Source: Pseudomonas saxonica (GTDB lineage Bacteria; Pseudomonadota; Gammaproteobacteria; Pseudomonadales; Pseudomonadaceae). Taken from it: 64,000 bases of DNA. This document shows, piece after piece, positions 29,228-39,613 of the stretch (the first letter of the stretch is position 1; every line of letters begins with the position of its first letter). The notes under the pieces were generated by a model, which was given only the letters and a program-made list of their open reading frames with translations, was not told the origin of the DNA and did not search any database. The stretch lies in assembly GCF_007858365.1 (NCBI RefSeq), contig NZ_VFIO01000002.1, positions 496,001-560,000 on the forward strand. The letters run 5' to 3'. The translations under genes and the position numbers were made by a program.

Positions 29228-31121
29228 AGGCACTCACCCGGCGTCTTTCAGCCAGTTTGCTGCGCCCGAAGAGCACCGCAATTGCCGCCAGCGCCAATAC
29301 TTGAGCGCCCAGCGAATAGGCGTCCGCATGAATACCCAGCCAATCAAATTCGAAGAACGCCACGGGCCGCGTGCCGAAAATACCGGCTTCTTGCAGGGCC
29401 TTCACTCCATGCCCCGCGAACACGACTGACAAGGCGCACAGCAATGCCGCATTGATGCCAAAAAACAGCGCCAGCGGCAATTTGGCTGAGCCGCGCAGAA
29501 TGACCCAGGCCAGACCGACCAACAGCACTAATGCGGTTGCACCACCCGCGAGCACGGCATTGTGCCCGGCCGGGCCAGCTTGCAGCCACAGGGTTTCGTA
29601 AAACAGGATGACTTCAAACAGTTCTCGGTAAACCGAGAAGAACGCCAGAATGGCAAAGCCAAATCGACCGCCACCGCTGACCAGGCTGCTTTTTATGTAA
29701 TCCTGCCACGCCGCGGCATGACGCCGGTCATGCATCCAAACACCCAGCCACAGCACCATGACGCTGGCGAACAAGGCGGTACAACCTTCGAGCAGCTCTC
29801 GCTGGGCACCACTGACGTCGATCACATAGGCAGCCAAGGCCCACGTTGCCAAACCCGCCACCAATGCCAAGGCCCAACCTGCGTTGACGCTGCGTACCGC
29901 AGATTGCTGACCCGTGTTGCGCAAGAATGCAAGAATCGCCGCCAGCACCAGAATCGCTTCCAGCCCTTCGCGCAGCAATATCAATAAACCGGAGATGTAG
30001 CTCAATGACCAGCTCAGGCCGTCGCTGCCCAACAATCCGGCCGACTCTTTAAGCAAGGCTTTAGCCGCCTGCAGGCGTTGCTCAACCTGTGCAATCGGCA
30101 GCCCGTCCTGCAACGATTGCCGATACGCCATCAGCGCTTTTTCCGTATTTTTGCGCACAGTGCTGTCAACGTTGTCCAGGGAGCTTTCAACCAGCTCAAA
30201 GCCTTCCAGATACGCGGCTACCGATAGGTCATACGCTTGCTCGTGATCACCTTCGCGGTAAGCGGCCAAGCTTTTGTCGAGGGTTGCTCCGGTGTAGTCC
30301 AGCAACTGCGCTGGACCACGTTTGACCTGCGGTGGCTGGGCCCGTTGGGCGCGGAAGGTTGCCGCCGCTTGCGGGCCTTCGGCTGCCAGCACTTCATTGG
30401 GTGTTTGACGGGCAAGGTCGGCAAGGTTGTAGGTTTTATCCGCTTTGGCCGCTGCCGGATCGGCACTCAACCCTGCGACATAGGTCGCCAGATCCCAGCG
30501 CTGGCGCTCGTCCAGTTGGTCGGCAAACGACGGCATGTCGGTGCCTTCAACGCCTAGGGTCAAGGTGTTGAAAATGGCGTAAAGACTCAGACGATCCAGA
30601 CGCACCGCATCGCGCAGATTGGCGGGTGACGGTGTCATGCCGACGCTGGCCGGGCCATCGCCCGCACCGGTTTGGCCGTGGCATACCGAGCATTGCTGCG
30701 CATATAACGTCGCGCCACGAGCCGGGTCTGGGGTGATAACGGGTGCTTGGCTGACTTCGTAAGCCGCCGCCAGCTTGGCCCCTAGCTGACGCGCGGCGCG
30801 GGCCACACTGGTGCCATCGTCATGCCGCTCAATGGCGGCCTGCAATGCATTGACGCCCTGCACCAGCTCGGCATGCTCAGGGCGATCTGGCAAGTCGGCA
30901 ATCAAGCCCTTGAGCACCGACAAGAATTCCAACTGCTCGCGATACTCGGTCTCGTCGATGACATTGCCATCTTCAACCGTCGGCGGATAGTCAGCCCCAA
31001 TGTAGTCGATCAGGTGCAGCGCTTGTGAGGCGCCCTCGGGGGAGTTGGCAGATGCGTTAAAGCTGCACAACGCGAGCACTGGCACGATCAGCCAGGTCAA
31101 GAAACGCGAGCGGGCGGTCAT
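29223..31121 (-). CDS. Cytochrome c-FTR1 fusion iron permease
   Basis: 632-residue protein with a signal peptide (MTARSRFLTWLIVPVLALCS), a helical domain, a periplasmic cytochrome c domain with heme motif CSVCH at about 144-148, and a C-terminal FTR1-type permease domain with two REGLE-like ferric-binding motifs: LLREGLEAILVLAAIL and VYRELFEVILFYE. It probably takes up iron across the inner membrane with a built-in redox module. The start at 31121 is preferred to the in-frame codon at 31163 because it gives a normal signal peptide. No EfeB/EfeO partners are adjacent. Confidence 0.93.
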   Translation of the reverse strand: MTARSRFLTWLIVPVLALCSFNASANSPEGASQALHLIDYIGADYPPTVEDGNVIDETEYREQLEFLSVLKGLIADLPDRPEHAELVQGVNALQAAIERHDDGTSVARAARQLGAKLAAAYEVSQAPVITPDPARGATLYAQQCSVCHGQTGAGDGPASVGMTPSPANLRDAVRLDRLSLYAIFNTLTLGVEGTDMPSFADQLDERQRWDLATYVAGLSADPAAAKADKTYNLADLARQTPNEVLAAEGPQAAATFRAQRAQPPQVKRGPAQLLDYTGATLDKSLAAYREGDHEQAYDLSVAAYLEGFELVESSLDNVDSTVRKNTEKALMAYRQSLQDGLPIAQVEQRLQAAKALLKESAGLLGSDGLSWSLSYISGLLILLREGLEAILVLAAILAFLRNTGQQSAVRSVNAGWALALVAGLATWALAAYVIDVSGAQRELLEGCTALFASVMVLWLGVWMHDRRHAAAWQDYIKSSLVSGGGRFGFAILAFFSVYRELFEVILFYETLWLQAGPAGHNAVLAGGATALVLLVGLAWVILRGSAKLPLALFFGINAALLCALSVVFAGHGVKALQEAGIFGTRPVAFFEFDWLGIHADAYSLGAQVLALAAIAVLFGRSKLAERRRVSAS

Positions 31122-31188
31122 GAATTGTTCCGGAATGGAAATGAGAAGTAACACATTGTTCACTTCCCATGACCGCGACTCAAGATTT

Positions 31189-31821
31189 TTAAGTGGTGGC
31201 GCGATGCAATGTCGCTAGAAAACCGGCTGCCCCCACGAACAAACCCGCAAAGGTGCGGTTCATTCGCCGTTGCTGTTTGGGGGTACGCAGCAAGCGCAGC
31301 ACTTTGGAGGCCAGCCCGGTGTAGCCGGCCATGACAATCAGGTCAACGCAGATCATGGTCACGCCCAGGGTCAGGTATTGGCTCACCAAAGGCGCGTGCG
31401 GATCTACAAATTGAGGCAAGACCGCCAGCATGAAAACCAGGGCCTTGGGGTTGCTGACGTTAACCAGAAACCCGCGAAACATCAGTGCCAGGGGTTTGCC
31501 GATGGGGCGTATGGTGGTGTCATCGCTGAGGTCGGCGGGTAGCGCACGCCATTGCTTGACCGCGAGGTAGATGAGGTAGGCAACACCGAACCATTTGATC
31601 GCGTAGAACGCGGTGGATGACGCAGCGAGTATGGCCCCGACACCGGCGGCAACAATAGCAATTTGCAGGGCCAGCCCCAATTGCAGGCCCAGCGCGTTCC
31701 AGTAGCCCCGCAAGAAGCCGTATTGCAGACCGCAAGACATTGAGGCAATCGCCCCTGCCCCCGGCGACAGGCTGATTACCCAGCAGGCCGCGAAAAAAGC
31801 TAACCACGTTTCCAGCGACAT
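31189..31821 (-). CDS. LysE/RhtB family amino-acid exporter
   Basis: 210-residue LysE-family translocator with about six TMs. The N-terminal SLSPGAGAIASMSCGLQYGFLRGYWNALGLQLG is the family motif, and FLVNVSNPKALVFMLAVLPQFV is the second conserved segment. Exported compound unknown. Same orientation as the iron-permease gene, 67 nt upstream of it. Confidence 0.93.
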   Translation of the reverse strand: MSLETWLAFFAACWVISLSPGAGAIASMSCGLQYGFLRGYWNALGLQLGLALQIAIVAAGVGAILAASSTAFYAIKWFGVAYLIYLAVKQWRALPADLSDDTTIRPIGKPLALMFRGFLVNVSNPKALVFMLAVLPQFVDPHAPLVSQYLTLGVTMICVDLIVMAGYTGLASKVLRLLRTPKQQRRMNRTFAGLFVGAAGFLATLHRATT

Positions 31822-31898
31822 ATCGCACCCCGGACAATTGTTGTAACAAGTCCACTAAGCTAATGCGCCACTTGGGAAGAATCAACTGGGGTTCGGCG

Positions 31899-32455
31899 TT
31901 AGACGTCGCCTTCGCGCCAGCGGCGTACCGAGCGCTGGAAGAACAAACTGTTGGGAACCTGCACCATGCTGCTACCGCTGCCGGCCTCTACAGGTTCGAC
32001 CAGAGTGGTATAGAGCAGATTGATGGCCACGACACGGCCTTTGACGCCCGGCTTGTCGAGGGTGTCGAGCAGCTCCACCACATCACCGATCCGGAAGGGC
32101 CCGACGGTGAAGATCAGCACAGCGCACAACAGGTTAGAGAGCACGCTCCACATCGCGAAGAAAGCTATCGCTGCCACGGCGACAAAGCCCGAAAGGGCTG
32201 TCCACAACACCGTGGCCGAAACACCGAGGCGTTCGAGCACGAAAATCAGTGCGCTGCCCATGATGAGCCAGCGCAACCCACCACGCAGCGGGATCAGCAG
32301 TTGCGGCGGCAACGGGTAACGCTCCCCCATACGGGTCAGGAAACGCGCCACCCCACGCTGCATGAAGTAACCCACCAGCAGGATCAGCAAGATCTGCACG
32401 CCAATCCACAGCGGTGCAATCATCTGCCCCGGTACAGACAAGCCTAGGGATTCCA

Positions 32456-32456
<1 letters not shown>
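31899..32456 (-). CDS. Small MscS-type mechanosensitive channel
   Basis: 185-residue MscS-family protein: two or three TMs, a pore-lining helix region (LSGFVAVAAIAFFAMWSVLSN) and the beta domain (PFRIGDVVELLD ... VQVPNSLFF). The C-terminal alpha/beta domain of full MscS is lacking. Its start overlaps the ABC-F stop by 1 nt (TGATG), so both genes share a transcript. Confidence 0.9.
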
Positions 32457-34366
<1,910 letters not shown>

Positions 34367-34416
34367 AATGGCGGCGGAGTCTACCAGCTTCCCTCTCAAC
34401 TGGCGCGAATTGCACT

Positions 34417-34881
34417 ATGCAGAATGACCTGTGGAATTACTGTTTGAACCTTTATGCCCGGCCGGGTGTGGAGCACGCTTGTTTGCGCCTGCAAGACCAA
34501 GGCATGGATGTGTGCCTGTTGCTGTGTGCGGCATGGCTGCAACAGCGTGGCATCGCCTGCACTGAGGCCCGGATGGAGCAATTAAAGGATTGCGCCGAAC
34601 CGTGGCAGCGCGAGGTGGTGCAACCGTTACGGCAATTGCGCACACAGTGGCGCGAAGCCTGCGCACAAGATGAAGCGCTGGCAGCGTTGCGCGTGCAGGT
34701 CAAAGCATTGGAGTTGGAGGCCGAACGAACGTTGTTGAGTCGCCTGGAGGCGTTGAGCCAGCAATGGCAGCGTGCTCAATCGCAAGACAACTGCGATTGG
34801 CCAGCAATGATGGCGGCCAGTATCGACCGCCCGGATTACGGCGCGCTGCAAACACTGCGCGCCGCAATCGACCCCGCTTAG
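34417..34881 (+). CDS. TIGR02444 family protein
   Basis: 154-residue helical protein of a conserved gammaproteobacterial family of unknown function. Typical N terminus NDLWNYCLNLYARPGVEHAC with GMDVCLLLCAAWL. Cytoplasmic by prediction. Convergent with algP, overlapping its stop by 4 nt, and divergent from the ABC-F gene. Confidence 0.9.
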   Translation: MQNDLWNYCLNLYARPGVEHACLRLQDQGMDVCLLLCAAWLQQRGIACTEARMEQLKDCAEPWQREVVQPLRQLRTQWREACAQDEALAALRVQVKALELEAERTLLSRLEALSQQWQRAQSQDNCDWPAMMAASIDRPDYGALQTLRAAIDPA

Positions 34882-35885
34882 GACGCGCTGGAAGGTGTTG
34901 CTGCTGGCGTAGCTGAATTAGCCGGGGATGTTGCAGGAGTGGTGGCTGCTGGCGCTGTAGCAGGTGCTGCAGGCGATTTAGCCGATGCACTTGCAGGCGC
35001 TGTAGTCGGCTTGGCCGCCGCGCTGGCAGGTTTGGCTGCCGCGGGTTTTTTAACAGCTGGCTTGGGAGCAGCTTTTACCGCTGGCTTGGCTGCAGGCTTG
35101 GCAGCTACCGCTGGTTTAGCGGCTGGCTTTGCTGCAACCGCAGGTTTAGCGGCTGGCTTGGCGGCTGGCTTAGCCGCGGCGGTTTTCGGCGCAGGCTTGG
35201 CAGTGGCTTTTACTGGCGCCTTAGCAGGTGCTTTGGCTGCTGCGGGTTTGGCAGCAGCCGTTTTAGCTGTACCAGGCTTGGCAGCAGGTTTGGCTGCAGC
35301 AGTTTTAGCCGCGGGCTTGGTCGCTGGGGCTTTGGCTGCAACCGGCTTGGCGGCGGGCTTGGCTACACGGGAAGCTGCCGGCTTTTGCGCGGGTGTTTTA
35401 GCAGCGGGCTTGGCGGCTGCTTTTGCCGGTGCCTTGGCAGGGGCTTTAGCCGCAGGTTTTTTAGCAGCCGATGCTGGCTTGGCGTCGCGAGTCGACAACG
35501 CTTTGCTTACCGCTTCTTTAACGCGGCCCACACCTTGAGCTAACTTCAGGCTTTCTTGAGCATCACGCTTGAGTTGTTGAATGTAATCGCGGGTTTCAGT
35601 CTGGCGCTCTTTGAGCGAATCAAGAAGCTGCTCAAGCTCTTTAACCGCAGACTTGGCCTTGGACTGAGCTTTGGACTTGCCTGCACGCGCAGCCTCTTGC
35701 AGCTTTTCACGCGACTTGTGCAATTTTTCCTGCGCTTTGCCGCGCTGCTTCTCAAGCTTGGCGAGCAATTTCTCAGCATCAGCCAACGCTTGGGAACAAG
35801 CGTTTTCCAAATGCTCAAGCAAGCTGCCTGAGAGCTGTTGGAGCAGGTGCAACGGCGTATTTACTGGCTTCTTTTTGGCCGACAT
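34878..35885 (-). CDS. algP: AlgP, histone H1-like regulator
   Basis: 335-residue protein. Residues 1-125 form a charged coiled coil (LLQQLSGSLLEHLENACSQA, ETRDYIQQLKRDAQESLKLA); residues ~130-335 are Lys/Ala/Pro repeats (AKPAAKPA-type) like eukaryotic histone H1 tails. P. aeruginosa AlgP/AlgR3 was described as a DNA-binding factor affecting algD transcription. The repeats make the gene prone to length change; the number of units here should be treated as strain-specific. AGGAGGT box before the ATG. Confidence 0.94.
   Translation of the reverse strand: MSAKKKPVNTPLHLLQQLSGSLLEHLENACSQALADAEKLLAKLEKQRGKAQEKLHKSREKLQEAARAGKSKAQSKAKSAVKELEQLLDSLKERQTETRDYIQQLKRDAQESLKLAQGVGRVKEAVSKALSTRDAKPASAAKKPAAKAPAKAPAKAAAKPAAKTPAQKPAASRVAKPAAKPVAAKAPATKPAAKTAAAKPAAKPGTAKTAAAKPAAAKAPAKAPVKATAKPAPKTAAAKPAAKPAAKPAVAAKPAAKPAVAAKPAAKPAVKAAPKPAVKKPAAAKPASAAAKPTTAPASASAKSPAAPATAPAATTPATSPANSATPAATPSSAS
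35015..35500 (-). repeat. Degenerate tandem repeats in algP
   Basis: Short direct repeats encoding AAKPA/KPAAK units, most regular at about 35060-35190 where VAAKPAAKPA recurs. Suited to slippage or unequal recombination. Confidence 0.8.
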
Positions 35886-36132
35886 GGTTTACCTCCTGGC
35901 TGAAGTGAGTGCGGCTCATACTAGACCTCTGTAGGAACCGCCGCTAGATCATCTTGACACTAACCATAGCTGTGGGTTGCATGCCGTCTAGAAACTTGTG
36001 CCGGATCCTTTTTAAATAATCAACGCGCGCAATTCTCAGGGGCCATCAGCGCGTTTGCCAGCCCCGAATAAATACACGTTTCTACGACGGTGCACTGGCA
36101 TAATCCTGCGCACTTCAGCCCGGAGAGTGTCC

Positions 36133-36798
36133 ATGGCGCGTTACCTTTTATTGACGTTACTGAGCCTCGCACCGTTGGCCCACGCGGCCTCGCCTCCTGG
36201 CCCTGACGCCGCCCACGACCTTGCTTACAGCCTGGGCGCCAGCCTCGGTGAGCGCTTGCGTGACGAGGTTCCTGATTTGCAGATCCAGGCATTGATCGAG
36301 GGTCTGCGCACGGCGTATCAAGGCAAACAGCTGGCATTGAGTGATGAGCGCATCGAAGCGATTCTGACTGAGCATCAGGCAAACGCGGAAAACACGAGTA
36401 CGGCACCACGCAGTGAAATCGCCTTGGCCTCAGAGCGTGATTTTTTAGCGATAGAGAAACGCAAGACGAATGCGCGAGAGCTGTCAGAAGGCGTCATTGT
36501 GACGGAGTTAAAACCCGGCACGGGCGCCAAGCCGGGTGCGCAGGATTCTGTGTATGTGAACTATGTAGGCCATCTACCAGACGGCACCGTGTTCGATCAA
36601 AGCACCCAGCCCCAATGGTTTCGCCTGGACAGCGTTATTGCAGGATGGCGCAGTGCGCTGGTACAGATGCCGGTAGGGGCAAAGTGGCGACTGGTGATTG
36701 CATCCAGTCAGGCTTACGGCGCTACGGGAGCCGGGGATTTAATTGCGCCCTATACACCGCTGGTGTTTGAAGTCGAATTGCTCGACAGCAGAAACTGA
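36133..36798 (+). CDS. Periplasmic FKBP-type peptidyl-prolyl isomerase
   Basis: 221-residue FKBP with a signal peptide (MARYLLLTLLSLAPLAHAAS). An N-terminal dimerisation domain (DLAYSLGASLGERLRDEVPD) precedes the FKBP fold with YVNYVGHLPDGTVFDQS and SVIAGWRSALVQMPVGAKWRLVI. Start chosen at 36133 because a GGAGAG box and the signal peptide fit; the frame is open from 36055. It lies between algP and algQ, as in P. aeruginosa. Confidence 0.94.
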   Translation: MARYLLLTLLSLAPLAHAASPPGPDAAHDLAYSLGASLGERLRDEVPDLQIQALIEGLRTAYQGKQLALSDERIEAILTEHQANAENTSTAPRSEIALASERDFLAIEKRKTNARELSEGVIVTELKPGTGAKPGAQDSVYVNYVGHLPDGTVFDQSTQPQWFRLDSVIAGWRSALVQMPVGAKWRLVIASSQAYGATGAGDLIAPYTPLVFEVELLDSRN

Positions 36799-36811
36799 TA
36801 CCCGGAGAACG

Positions 36812-36843
36812 AAAAACGGCGCGCCCAGCGCACCGTTTTTTTA
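36812..36843. terminator. Bidirectional terminator between the FKBP gene and algQ
   Basis: ACGG-C-GCGC-CCA-GCGC-A-CCGT hairpin (36816-36836) with one internal mismatch, an A-run before and a T-run after; serves both convergent genes. Confidence 0.85.
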
Positions 36844-36855
36844 CAGCCCCAAGAC

Positions 36856-37335
36856 TCAGGCCTGTATTGCTTCAACTTCTTTTTGTTTGTGCGCGTTGTG
36901 CAGCACTTCGATCAGGCAGTCTTCGAGTTCAAAACGCTCATCCAGCAAGGCGCCGAGTTTTTTGAAATGGGCGGCAAGTTTGTCGCAAGCAGGGTTGTGG
37001 GCGTTTCCACAGCGCTCATGGAAGGCTAAGGCCGCCTCTGTGCTGACTGCAATTCGCGGATAAATACTCTGGGCAAACTGCAGTGCCCGAACATCATTGA
37101 ATGCTTTGGCTTCTTCAGCCAGCTCTGCATAAATTTCAAAATGGCCTGCGGAAACGTAGTCCACCAAAATCACACAAAAATCTTTTTGGGGCTTCCGCTT
37201 GGGGTTTGAGCTCTTTTGCTCAAGCTTGACAGCCTCATACGCCTCGATAAGTTGTTCTCGCTCTGCAAGCCAGCGATCAATCAGCTTATGGACGCCATTG
37301 AAACGTTCCTGAGCATTCTTGCAACTCTCGAGCAT
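36856..37335 (-). CDS. algQ: AlgQ, Rsd-family anti-sigma-70 regulator
   Basis: 159-residue Rsd/AlgQ protein, a four-helix protein that binds sigma-70 region 4 and shifts RNA polymerase towards alternative sigma factors; in P. aeruginosa it affects alginate and siderophore genes. Typical: MLESCKNAQERFNGVHKLID, DRWLAEREQLIEAY, QDFCVILVDYVSAGHFEIYA-like segment (here KDFCVILVDYVSAGHFEIY). A GGGAAGAGAG box precedes the ATG. Confidence 0.96.
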   Translation of the reverse strand: MLESCKNAQERFNGVHKLIDRWLAEREQLIEAYEAVKLEQKSSNPKRKPQKDFCVILVDYVSAGHFEIYAELAEEAKAFNDVRALQFAQSIYPRIAVSTEAALAFHERCGNAHNPACDKLAAHFKKLGALLDERFELEDCLIEVLHNAHKQKEVEAIQA

Positions 37336-37392
37336 GACGATCTCTCTTCCCTTGTGGGCTTAGGCCGCCTGGCGATGGCCAAGCCTGTCTGA

Positions 37393-37424
37393 GCCCAAAT
37401 GTGCAAAGCGCACCTGGTTTGGGC
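37393..37424. repeat. Stem-loop upstream of algQ
   Basis: GCCCAAA (37393-37399) pairs with TTTGGGC (37418-37424); an inner GTGC/GCAC pair has the loop AAAGC. It stands 57 nt upstream of the algQ start and 125 nt beyond the dsbB stop. No T-run, so a structured algQ leader or the dsbB mRNA end. Confidence 0.5.
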
Positions 37425-37548
37425 GGCATATTTCCAATAATGCGTTCGGGCCAGATTATGCCCGCACGGCGACGTCTTCAAGGTACGCACGAGAGAAAGT
37501 TCATACAAGCGTTTAATCTGGACTGCTACGCCACGTCGCATGCTCGGG

Positions 37549-38052
37549 TCATTCGCGGTAAGAAAGCGCTCGAATAATTTGATAACCACTCAGCACAGTT
37601 AAACCGGCAAATGCCAGCAAGCTCAGTTCAGCCACGCGCAGATCGAATACGCTCCAGTGAGTCTGCACACACGCATCACTGCCCCGGTAGATTGTCGACA
37701 CAACTTCGGAGAGCGGTAGATTGAGCCATATCGCGCCAAGACCGGGCTGACAAAACATAAGTTGCTCGGGGGCAAGCCCTTGTAACAGCACCTGCCTCAC
37801 AGCACTGCCAGCGCCTCCTAGCGCCAACACGGTGGACACAATGGCGTAGGCCTTCATGCCATTACATTGTGGCCTGTGGATAAATGCTGCCAGGTTGACA
37901 ATGCACAAGCCCAACAAGAAATACCGCTGGATCTGACATAGCAGGCACGGCTCAAACCCCAGCCCATATTCCAGAAATAAAGAGGCACCCATGACGAGAG
38001 CGCCAAGAAGGAAAACAAGCAGAAAAATGAAACGTGAGCAGGCCAAAAACAT
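37549..38052 (-). CDS. dsbB: Disulfide bond formation protein B
   Basis: 167-residue DsbB-type inner-membrane quinone reductase (DsbH/DsbB1 of pseudomonads). Four TMs; the first active Cys pair is in EPCLLCQIQRY, the second pair is C99-type FCQPG and later DACVQTHWSVF. It reoxidises DsbA and passes electrons to ubiquinone. Located between hemY and algQ, as in P. aeruginosa. Confidence 0.94.
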   Translation of the reverse strand: MFLACSRFIFLLVFLLGALVMGASLFLEYGLGFEPCLLCQIQRYFLLGLCIVNLAAFIHRPQCNGMKAYAIVSTVLALGGAGSAVRQVLLQGLAPEQLMFCQPGLGAIWLNLPLSEVVSTIYRGSDACVQTHWSVFDLRVAELSLLAFAGLTVLSGYQIIRALSYRE

Positions 38053-38386
38053 GGCTTTTCCGTAACAAAATTGGTAGCTGGCTACGGTAGATGAAAGCCA
38101 TTGGCCCTTTCAAGATGGCTCGCTGGCGAACCGTCTTTAAGGTTGTAGGGAATAACAAACAGATCTTGCAGGCATGATGCTATTAACCTGTAGGAAATAA
38201 CTTCACGCGTCATTTGGTGCCTGTTTTACACCTGTTGCGGTATCACTTCCTGCACTTAACCTTCGCTCTAAGCTAAGACTTTGTAGGAGACAGTGAACGG
38301 GAGAGCGGCTGTAAAAATAGCCTCCGCTCACCGCGTTCATTTATCGCTTGAAGCAATCCTGGCTGGGCTCAATTACCGGAAGCGTT
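38053..38386. other. Intergenic region between hemY and dsbB
   Basis: About 334 nt. It should hold the end of the hem operon and the dsbB promoter on the reverse strand. A weak stem GAGCGG/CCGCTC (around 38301-38328) close to the hemY stop might terminate hemY. The motif GTAGG-AATAAC occurs twice (near 38144 and 38191). No gene is supported. Confidence 0.4.
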
Positions 38387-39613
38387 TTAGGCCGGCAGCG
38401 GCAACGCCAGCAAGCGCTCATCCAGCATATTCAAGCCTTCCTGAAACAACTGGTTGCTGCGCCCCGTATCACCCAGCTGGGCCAGTAAGCGCGCCAACTC
38501 TGCGCAGGTCTCAGGATTACGCTCAATCTTCAGGCTACTTTCAAAGTAGTCACGCGCCTTGCCCCACAAACTGTTTTGCAAACACAGACGACCCAACGTC
38601 AGCAGCAAACTGGCGTCACCGGGATGCGCCTTCAGCCACCCTTCGGCCGTCTGCAACTGTTTCACCGGGTCACTGCCACGAAGCAGGCCATACAGGCGCA
38701 CAAGGTGGCTGTCATAGTTGCGCTTGAGAGCGCCACGCAACACCTCTTCTGCCTCGGCTTGAGCACCCAGCTGACGCAATTGTTCGGCATAAGCCAGCAC
38801 CAGTGCAGGCTCCTGACGCTGGGCCGATGTCAGTTGTTGCCACGCACGCTGCAAGGCTTTAAGCCCCGCCTCGCCTTCTGTTTCACGCTGCGCAGCCAGG
38901 CTCAGGTTTTGACCCCAGGCGCGACGCTCCAGCTCGGCCAGCTCATTTGCGGGCAGCACTTTGTCTTTGCGCAATTCGGGCAACAAGCGGATCAAGGCCG
39001 CCCAATCACCGCGCTGCTGGTGCAAACGCTGCAACTGGCGGAGCACTTGCACGTTGTGTGGATGACGCTCGTGCATGGCCTGTAAAGTGACCAGCGCACC
39101 TTCTGTGTCGGCACGGTCGACTTGCAACTGGGCATGGCTCAAGGCAATCGCCAGTTCGGCTTGAGGCTGGCGCTCAAGCGCACGTTCCAGCAAGCGGTCG
39201 CTTTCTTCATAGCGCCCTAGCTCATTGGCAGCCCTGGCGGCACCAAGGTAGTAAAGCAATGGCTGGCGCTCAGCTTCGGCAGCTCGAGCGAGGTGTTTTT
39301 GCGCACTGGCCCAACGGCCCTCGGCGAGGTCCATCTGGCCTTGCTCGATAGCGATTTGCACGCGACGGCTACGGTTACGTCGCGACCAGGGATTGACCAG
39401 CCCGGTCGACGTGGTCAGCAGTTCGACCAGCAGCTTGATGCCCCAGACCAGCAGCCAAAGCACCATCACCAGTGCCAAGGTCGCCCACAGGCTGGATTCG
39501 TAACGGAAGCTTTTGTAGGCAATCAGCACATAACCCGAGTCCTCGGCGATTGCCAGGCCGATGCACGCCGCCGCTGCGATCAACAAAAACACAATCACAT
39601 AGAAACGTCTCAT
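38387..39613 (-). CDS. hemY: HemY, TPR protein of the hem operon
   Basis: 408-residue HemY-family protein: two N-terminal TMs (RFYVIVFLLIAAAACIGLAI and the ATLALVMVLWLLVWGI segment) followed by TPR-like helical repeats. It is membrane-bound and conserved downstream of hemX; the exact biochemical role is unsettled. Overlaps the hemX stop by 4 nt (ATGA). Confidence 0.94.
   Translation of the reverse strand: MRRFYVIVFLLIAAAACIGLAIAEDSGYVLIAYKSFRYESSLWATLALVMVLWLLVWGIKLLVELLTTSTGLVNPWSRRNRSRRVQIAIEQGQMDLAEGRWASAQKHLARAAEAERQPLLYYLGAARAANELGRYEESDRLLERALERQPQAELAIALSHAQLQVDRADTEGALVTLQAMHERHPHNVQVLRQLQRLHQQRGDWAALIRLLPELRKDKVLPANELAELERRAWGQNLSLAAQRETEGEAGLKALQRAWQQLTSAQRQEPALVLAYAEQLRQLGAQAEAEEVLRGALKRNYDSHLVRLYGLLRGSDPVKQLQTAEGWLKAHPGDASLLLTLGRLCLQNSLWGKARDYFESSLKIERNPETCAELARLLAQLGDTGRSNQLFQEGLNMLDERLLALPLPA

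Noticed and set aside
34939..35538. Ala/Gly/Leu-rich 199-codon forward ORF that looks like a membrane protein
   Set aside because: It is the complement of the algP repeat tract, and its hydrophobic repeats come from the Lys-Pro-Ala codons.
38293..38727. 144-codon forward ORF across the hemY end
   Set aside because: Mostly antisense to hemY, low-complexity Ser/Pro/Thr translation and no conserved feature.
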